A stretch of DNA of 64,000 bases from Actinomadura rifamycini DSM 43936 (lineage in GTDB: Bacteria > Actinomycetota > Actinomycetes > Streptosporangiales > Streptosporangiaceae). A program made the position numbers and the translations under genes. Location: the NCBI RefSeq assembly GCF_000425065.1, contig NZ_AULB01000008.1, positions 310,001 to 374,000 of the forward strand, in the 5' to 3' direction. The notes beneath the pieces were generated by a model that saw only the letters and a list, made by a program, of their open reading frames with translations, did not search any database and was not told where the DNA came from. Positions 58,963 to 64,000 of this stretch are shown here, one piece after another (within the stretch, counting starts at the first letter, position 1; the number at the start of each line of letters is the position of its first letter).

Positions 58963-59598
58963 ATGCGGCTCTACGACCACCGCACCGGACGGGTGGAGGA
59001 CCTGCCGCCCGGCCCGCTGCGGATCCACCTGCACGGCGGCGGGGCGCGCGCCCTCGTCACCGCCGACCTGCTGCGCCGGCTCGCCGAGCGGGGCCGCCGC
59101 CCCGCCCGGGTCACGCGGGCCCCGGCCGTCGCGCCGGACGGCTGCACGTTCGACGACCTGCGCGTCCCCGACTTCGAGGTCGCCGACGCCGCGCCCGAGG
59201 GGGCGCTGCTGATCGGCCCGACGCCCGCGCCCGGGTTCTCGCTCGTCGTGTTCTCCGACGGGCGCGTGCCCGGCGACCCGCTCGCCGTCCGGTTCGCCCT
59301 GCTGCGGGCCCGCTACCGCGACCCGGTGCTCGTCGACGTCGCCCGCGCCCGCGACGACCTCGCCCGCTGGCGCTCGCGCGTCGCCGAGTGGGCCACGGCC
59401 CCCGGCCGCCCCCTGCACCGCGGCTACGCCGCCGAGGCCGAGGGCGCCCTCGCCGACGACCTCGACGGCCCGCGCGCGCTCGCCGTCCTCGAACGGCTCG
59501 CCGCGGACCCGGACGTCCCGCCGGGCGCGAAGCTCGAGACGATCGTCCACCTCGACCTGATCCTCGGTCTCGACCTCGTCTCCGCGATCGGGCGCTAG
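58963..59598 (+). CDS. Miniature cysteinyl-tRNA synthetase-like protein
   Basis: 211 aa. The N-terminus (MRLYDHRTGRVEDLPPGPLR) resembles the opening strand of cysteinyl-tRNA synthetases, and the C-terminus (AEGALADDLDGPRALAVLER, AKLETIVHLDLILGLDL) matches the end of their helical domain. The HIGH and KMSKS motifs and zinc ligands are absent and the core is much reduced, so it cannot charge tRNA in the usual way. TAGAGT six bases before ATG 58963 suggests a leaderless message. Its stop overlaps the convergent TNT-protein stop in CTAG. Possibly an amide-ligase-like or regulatory derivative. Confidence 0.65.
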   Translation: MRLYDHRTGRVEDLPPGPLRIHLHGGGARALVTADLLRRLAERGRRPARVTRAPAVAPDGCTFDDLRVPDFEVADAAPEGALLIGPTPAPGFSLVVFSDGRVPGDPLAVRFALLRARYRDPVLVDVARARDDLARWRSRVAEWATAPGRPLHRGYAAEAEGALADDLDGPRALAVLERLAADPDVPPGAKLETIVHLDLILGLDLVSAIGR

Positions 59599-61691
59599 GT
59601 GATCTCGATGAGCGCGCCGTCCGCGAGCAGCGCCGAGACCGGCCGCGCGAACAGGTAGGCGGTGCCGCCGCCCGGCTGGTCGAACCACGGCACGGCCGTC
59701 CCCGTCAGCGCCTCCAGCGGGCGCCGCAGCCGGTAGACGTGGTACGGCCGCCGCTCCCAGTCGGGCGGCAGCGACCGCCGCGCGAACGGGGTCCGCGCCG
59801 CGTACGTCATGTTGCCGCTGGGCGGGCCGTACCGGTCGACCTCGGTGCCGGCGGCCAGCCGCGTGCGGTGCCGGTCGCGCAGCAGCGTCAGCGGCGGCTC
59901 CCCGTCCAGCGGGTCGATCGGCCCGGCGCGGCGCGGCGCCATCAGCAGGCTGCCCAGCAGGTACGCGGCGGCCTGCGCCGGATCGTCGAACGCCGCCGCG
60001 CCCTGCCGCTCGCCGCCGTCCGTCCGGTACACCGCCCAGCGGCCGCCGTCGTAGCGCAGGCACCAGGCGCCGTCCGCGTCGCCGCGGATGCGGTACTCGC
60101 CGGGGTCGACGCCCAGGTCGTCCAGGCGGGACCGGAGCGTGACCGCCCACTCCTCCTCGACGCGCGTCCCCGGGCCGGGCGCCGGAGCGGGCCGGGCGCC
60201 GGCGGGCTCCACGGTCGTGCGCGGCGCGGGCCGGACGTCCGCCGGCTCGACGGTCGTGCGCGGCGGCGCGGACCGCTCGCCCGTCCCGCCGTCCGCGCCG
60301 AACGGCGCGTACGGCGCGGTGTCGCCGGGGCGCGGCCCCGGCGACTCCACGACCGTCCGGGGGCTCTGCCCGGTGTCGCGGCCGGTGACCGACGCGCCCG
60401 CCGCGTCCATCGCGTCGTCGTCCACCGGCGGCACCCGGAACCCCTGCGCGCGGGCGTGCGCGACCAGGTCGGGCTCCGGCGGCACCCCGTGCTCCCGCAG
60501 GTAGTAGCCGACCGCGCCCGACCACACCCACGTCCCGTCGGTGTGGAAGGTCAGCGGGACGCGGTCGCCGCGCGACGGGTCGAGGCGGTCCGGGGCGTAG
60601 GAGCGGGCGGCCATCACCAGCGGCGCGCCGCGCAGGTACTCGGCGAGCGGCCCGGCCTCCTGCGGCGGCACCGGCGGGCGGGACACCGCGGGGCGCCCGT
60701 CCTCCGGGTCGACCCGGTCGAAGATGCGGGCGCGCCGCAGCCCGCCGGGCGCGCGCCGCTCCGGCTCCTCCGGCGCGGCGACCACCGTCGCGGGGGCGGG
60801 CGCGGGCCCGAGCAGCCGCGCCATCCACTCCGGGACGTCCTCGCGCGGGAACCGCTCGAGCTCCCGCCGGACGTCGTCGGCGGACGGCGCGGCGTTCCAC
60901 TGCGGCTCGTCGTCGAACGTGAACGACGCCCGGCACCGCACGCCGCCGTCCTCGTACAGGACCTCGAAGTCGATCCGCGACCAGGTGGACCCCTGGAACC
61001 CGTGCGTCCCGGCGCGGAGCCGGTCCAGGACGCGCGCCGCGGCGGCGGGCGGCGCCCACGTCGACATCGTCCCGTCGGCCTTGTAGCACATCATCGGCGG
61101 GAACTCGACGTGCCCGCCGGCCGCCTGGTAGTAGCCGAACACCTTCTGCCACAGCGGCGGCGCCTTGTCGGCGACGAGCACGCTCAGCGGCCCCGACAGC
61201 AGCTCCATCTGCTCCATCGGGTTCAGCGGCCCGGCGGCGGGCGCGCCGTCGTCGCCGGACGGCTCGCGGTCGTCCAGCCGGGCCGCCAGCCACGCCGGCA
61301 TGTGCACGCCCTCGCGCGGCATGACGATCTGGTCGCGCCGCCAGCAGTCCACCGGGATCGGCGGATCCCACTCCGGGTCGAAGTCGTAGTTGTAGAGGGG
61401 CCGCGCGCCCTCGGGCTCGACGATCAGCGTCATCGAGAACCAGGTCCCCTGCTCGGACAGGTAGTGGGCGCGGCGCAGGTCCAGCAGCGCGCCGGTCAGC
61501 TCCTCCGGGACGCCGTCGGCGGGCGTCACCGTCTTGCCGTCGCCGGTCAGCACGGTCAGCGCCACGTCGCTCACCGCGATCGTCGCGAGGCAGTGCAGGT
61601 CGATGCGGCGCCACCCGGGCGGCGCCAGGTCCCGCACCAGCCGGACGACCCGTCCCTCCAGCTCCGCGATGCGATCCTGCTGCTGCGCCAC
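59595..61691 (-). CDS. TNT-domain (NAD glycohydrolase-type) protein with two immunity-like domains
   Basis: 698 aa, no signal peptide. Residues ~10-125 and ~145-265 are two copies of a YezG/immunity-like domain (YNYDFDPEWD and FTFDDEPQWN, each followed by a fPRE-VPeWmA segment). A third module (~330-400, HTDGTWVWSGAVGYYLREHG) and a disordered Pro/Thr linker follow. Residues 612-698 are a TNT domain: AGTEVDRYGPPSGN, ARTPFARRSLPP, YHVYRLRRPL and PWFDQPGGGTAYLF. TNT domains cleave NAD. A glutamine often found after GGGT is alanine here, so activity is uncertain. GTG start with GAGGGGG upstream. Divergent from a NADAR gene. Confidence 0.82.
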   Translation of the reverse strand: MAQQQDRIAELEGRVVRLVRDLAPPGWRRIDLHCLATIAVSDVALTVLTGDGKTVTPADGVPEELTGALLDLRRAHYLSEQGTWFSMTLIVEPEGARPLYNYDFDPEWDPPIPVDCWRRDQIVMPREGVHMPAWLAARLDDREPSGDDGAPAAGPLNPMEQMELLSGPLSVLVADKAPPLWQKVFGYYQAAGGHVEFPPMMCYKADGTMSTWAPPAAAARVLDRLRAGTHGFQGSTWSRIDFEVLYEDGGVRCRASFTFDDEPQWNAAPSADDVRRELERFPREDVPEWMARLLGPAPAPATVVAAPEEPERRAPGGLRRARIFDRVDPEDGRPAVSRPPVPPQEAGPLAEYLRGAPLVMAARSYAPDRLDPSRGDRVPLTFHTDGTWVWSGAVGYYLREHGVPPEPDLVAHARAQGFRVPPVDDDAMDAAGASVTGRDTGQSPRTVVESPGPRPGDTAPYAPFGADGGTGERSAPPRTTVEPADVRPAPRTTVEPAGARPAPAPGPGTRVEEEWAVTLRSRLDDLGVDPGEYRIRGDADGAWCLRYDGGRWAVYRTDGGERQGAAAFDDPAQAAAYLLGSLLMAPRRAGPIDPLDGEPPLTLLRDRHRTRLAAGTEVDRYGPPSGNMTYAARTPFARRSLPPDWERRPYHVYRLRRPLEALTGTAVPWFDQPGGGTAYLFARPVSALLADGALIEIT

Positions 61692-61779
61692 CGGGCAATC
61701 CCCCTCGATCTTCTCTCCACGAAGATTAGCCAGGATTACCGGATTGCGACCCCCCGCGGCCTTCGGCAGGCTCGGACGC

Positions 61780-62310
61780 ATGATGACCATGGAAGAGCTG
61801 CTCGAGCTGGAAACCCGCAGGGAGCTCCCGGAGTTCGTGCTGTTCTGGGGCGGCCCCCGGCCGAAGGGGCAGCTCAGCCAGTGGCTCCACGCCCCGTTCA
61901 CGATCGACGGCGTCGAGTACGCCACCGCCGAGCACTACATGATGGCCGAGAAGGCCCGCCTGTTCGGCGACCGGCGGGCCGAGTCCCGCATCCTCGCGAA
62001 CCCGTCCCCCGCGATCGCGAAGAGCATCGGGCGCGAGGTGCGCGGCTTCGACGAGGAGACGTGGGCCGCGCACCGGTACGGCATCGTCGTCCGTGGCAGC
62101 GTGGCGAAGTTCGCCGCCCACGAGCACCTGCGCGAGTACCTGGCGTCCACCCGCGGCAAGGCCCTGGTGGAGGCCAGCCCGGAGGACGTCGTCTGGGGCA
62201 TCGGGCTCGACGAGCACCACCCCGACGCGCGGCGGCCGTCCCGGTGGAAGGGCACCAACCTGCTCGGCTTCGCGCTGATGGAAGCCCGCGACGCCCTCGC
62301 CCGACCTTAA
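61780..62310 (+). CDS. NADAR-family (YbiA-like) protein
   Basis: 176 aa single-domain NADAR protein. Typical segments: FVLFWGGPRPKGQLSQWLHA, TIDGVEYATAEHYMMAEKAR, SIGREVRGFDEETWAAHRYG and VWGIGLDEHHPDA...WKGTNLLGFALM. NADAR enzymes cleave N-glycosidic bonds in riboflavin intermediates or ADP-ribose derivatives, and some remove ADP-ribose from DNA guanine. Three nested ATGs (61780, 61783, 61789), none with a strong ribosome site. Divergent from the TNT-domain gene with an 88-bp gap. Confidence 0.9.
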   Translation: MMTMEELLELETRRELPEFVLFWGGPRPKGQLSQWLHAPFTIDGVEYATAEHYMMAEKARLFGDRRAESRILANPSPAIAKSIGREVRGFDEETWAAHRYGIVVRGSVAKFAAHEHLREYLASTRGKALVEASPEDVVWGIGLDEHHPDARRPSRWKGTNLLGFALMEARDALARP

Positions 62311-62354
62311 GATCATTTCGAGGGTCCGGCCCTGCGGCCGCACGCATCGAGACG

Positions 62355-64000
62355 ATGAGGAACACGGCGTTGTCCAGTGACGATCTCGCGCCCGGGACGG
62401 CGCCGCTGCGGCCGTCCGATCCCGTGGCCATCGGCCCGTACCGGCTGGAGGGGCGCCTCGGGTCCGGCGGGCAGGGCACCGTCTACCGGGGCGTCGGCGA
62501 CGACGGCCGCCGGACCGCGGTCAAGCTCCTGCACGAGCACCTCATCGTCGACGAGGCCGCCCGGCGCCGGTTCCTCGACGAGGTCGAGATCACCAAGCGG
62601 GTGGCGGCGTTCTGCACCGCGCAGGTGCTCCGCACGGGCGTCGAGGACGGCCGGCCCTACATCGTCAGCGAGTTCATCGACGGGCCGTCCCTGCAGGACT
62701 CGGTGGCCCGCCGCGGGCCCCGCGCCGGTGCCGCGCTCGAACGCCTCGCCCACAACACCGTCACCGCACTGGCCGCGATCCACCGCGCGGGCGTCGTCCA
62801 CCGCGACTTCAAGCCCGCGAACGTCCTGCTCGGTCCGGACGGCCCGGTCGTCATCGACTTCGGCATCGCCCGCGCGCTCGACCTCAGCCAGTCCCACGGC
62901 AGCGCCGTGATCGGCACCCCCGGCTACACCGCCCCCGAGCACCTGCGCGGCGAGCGGGCCGGGCCCGAGGCCGACATGTTCGCGTGGGGCGCCACGGTCC
63001 TCTTCGCGGCCCTCGGCCGCAAGGCGTTCGGCGGGACGAGCGTCGCGACGGTCATGCACGCGGTCCTGCACGAGGAGCCCGACCTGACCGGCCTCGAACC
63101 GTCGCTCGCCGAGGTCGTCCGGGTCTGCCTGCACAAGGACCCCGCGCGGCGTCCCACCGCGCACCAGGTCGCCGAACGCCTCCGGGACCTCCCCGGCCCC
63201 GTCCGGCATTCCCGCGCCCCGGAGGACACGGCGCGTCCGGACGACGCCGCGACCGAGCGGACCGCGGCGCCGGCGGCCCCCCGGAAGCCGGGCCGCCGGA
63301 TCGCGGCGGCAGCGGCGGCCGTCGCGGTGATCGCGGGCGCCGCGTACGCGGTCGCCCCGGCCCTGACGGGCGGGGAACCGCCGAGCGCCTCGGAGGACCC
63401 GGCCGAGACCGCCCCCGCGAACGCCGCCGCCCCCTCGCCCGCCGCACCGTCGCCCTCGCCGTCACCGAAGCGGTCAGGGAAGACCGCTCCGGCGGCGAAG
63501 TCGGACCCGCCGGGGCCGAACAAGACCGGACCGTCCGCCCGGCGTACAACCGGCACGACACCGAGCCGGCCCTTCTCGGGCCCCGACCTTCACTGCGGCT
63601 CGTGGCGGTCGGCCGTCCAGGGGTCACCGCTCCAGGTGCGAGTGTGCACGCGCCTGAACGTCGCCGGCGCGTCCGCGACCTTCGGGATGCAGGTCAAGAA
63701 CACGGGCGCCGAGCAGGTGACCGTGGTCGCGCTGGTCAAGTACCACGACGGTGCGACGAAGAGCTGCCCGCAGCGCTCGTCCCCCTGGCGAGGGATCAGC
63801 CTGGCGCCCCGGGGCTCATGGTGGAGCGACATGGGCCAGTGCTCGGTGTCCGGCCTCGAAGGGGTCTCCTTCCAGGGCGCCGCCTGGGCGATGGCGGACC
63901 CCGACGGAACGACCGACCCGCAGCTCGGCGCGGCCAAGTACTCGCCGAACATCCACTACAACGCCGACGGCGAACCGCTCTGCCGGACGTCCGAGGGGAC
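62355..64000 (+). CDS. Membrane Ser/Thr protein kinase, cut by window end
   Basis: At least 548 codons, 3' end missing. Hanks-type kinase domain (about residues 28-280): Gly loop RLGSGGQGTVYRG, AVKLL lysine, catalytic HRDFKPANVLL, DFGIARAL, GTPGYTAPE. A Pro/Ala-rich juxtamembrane region precedes one transmembrane helix (IAAAAAAVAVIAGAAYAVAP) and an external Pro/Ser/Lys linker. The external domain with several Cys (HCGSWRS, VCTRLNV, CPQRSS, QCSVSG) resembles no sensor I can name. ATG 62355. Confidence 0.93.
   Translation, partial: MRNTALSSDDLAPGTAPLRPSDPVAIGPYRLEGRLGSGGQGTVYRGVGDDGRRTAVKLLHEHLIVDEAARRRFLDEVEITKRVAAFCTAQVLRTGVEDGRPYIVSEFIDGPSLQDSVARRGPRAGAALERLAHNTVTALAAIHRAGVVHRDFKPANVLLGPDGPVVIDFGIARALDLSQSHGSAVIGTPGYTAPEHLRGERAGPEADMFAWGATVLFAALGRKAFGGTSVATVMHAVLHEEPDLTGLEPSLAEVVRVCLHKDPARRPTAHQVAERLRDLPGPVRHSRAPEDTARPDDAATERTAAPAAPRKPGRRIAAAAAAVAVIAGAAYAVAPALTGGEPPSASEDPAETAPANAAAPSPAAPSPSPSPKRSGKTAPAAKSDPPGPNKTGPSARRTTGTTPSRPFSGPDLHCGSWRSAVQGSPLQVRVCTRLNVAGASATFGMQVKNTGAEQVTVVALVKYHDGATKSCPQRSSPWRGISLAPRGSWWSDMGQCSVSGLEGVSFQGAAWAMADPDGTTDPQLGAAKYSPNIHYNADGEPLCRTSEG

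Noticed and set aside
62377..62910. Open plus-strand frame starting MTISRPGRRRC at the right edge
   Set aside because: It is offset from the kinase frame starting at 62355, which shows complete Hanks motifs and runs through the window end.

Overview
The window is very GC-rich DNA from an actinomycete. Gene content points to the Thermomonosporaceae/Streptosporangiales (an Actinomadura-like organism), but this is inferred from gene content, not from a marker gene. Supporting signs are ECF sigma factors with zinc-type anti-sigma partners, F420-type LLM oxidoreductase, Tat-exported enzymes, MacB-type ABC exporters, many GTG starts, 4-bp start/stop overlaps and apparently leaderless genes. I read 67 protein genes, the last cut by the right edge, and saw no rRNA, tRNA, CRISPR array or insertion sequence.

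Layout. 0-8 kb: an envelope-stress block (mrp, tatB, htrA, RseB-like, anti-sigma, sigE, divergent O-methyltransferase), with the same order of key genes as around mycobacterial sigE. 8-19 kb: leucyl aminopeptidase, a DUF3117 micro-protein, a crotonase, a two-component pair, two membrane/envelope glycosyltransferases and a MacB-like ABC exporter. 18.7-29.3 kb: a second segment also known from mycobacteria (tag, DivIVA-like protein, two LOG proteins, dapE, dapD), into which a TetR/MFS efflux pair and a phosphopantetheinyl transferase are placed. 29-36 kb: a lysozyme-like membrane protein, a second GT4, an MFS protein and an ECF41-type sigma factor close to a carboxymuconolactone decarboxylase-like protein and an oxidoreductase. 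36-44 kb: a probable steroid-responsive stretch (Tat-exported cholesterol oxidase, SnoaL-like protein, LLM oxidoreductase) with KstR-like palindromes, interrupted by a low-GC orphan, an unusual two-component pair and a multicopper oxidase.

44-47 kb: an accessory four-gene operon (EspC-like small protein, WXG/transmembrane protein with a low-GC C-terminal module, tubby/LURP-like protein, four-helix membrane protein) that looks like a type VII-secretion-linked effector cassette. 47-53 kb: acyl-CoA dehydrogenase with MerR regulator and a tightly packed five-gene DUF4178/DUF2617/DUF4247/DUF350/membrane spermidine-synthase operon. 52.7-58 kb: dapC-ferredoxin, a lipoprotein polysaccharide deacetylase, a broken ECF sigma factor and a crotonase. 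58-64 kb: a methyltransferase, a miniature cysteinyl-tRNA-synthetase-like protein, a TNT-domain (NAD-glycohydrolase toxin family) protein fused to two immunity-like domains, a divergent NADAR protein, and a Ser/Thr kinase running off the edge.

The best candidates for undescribed biology are the TNT/immunity-like fusion facing a NADAR gene (59.6-62.3 kb) and the 44.1-46.8 kb secretion-effector cassette with its intragenic GC switch. All functional calls are from motif recognition by eye; no database search was run.
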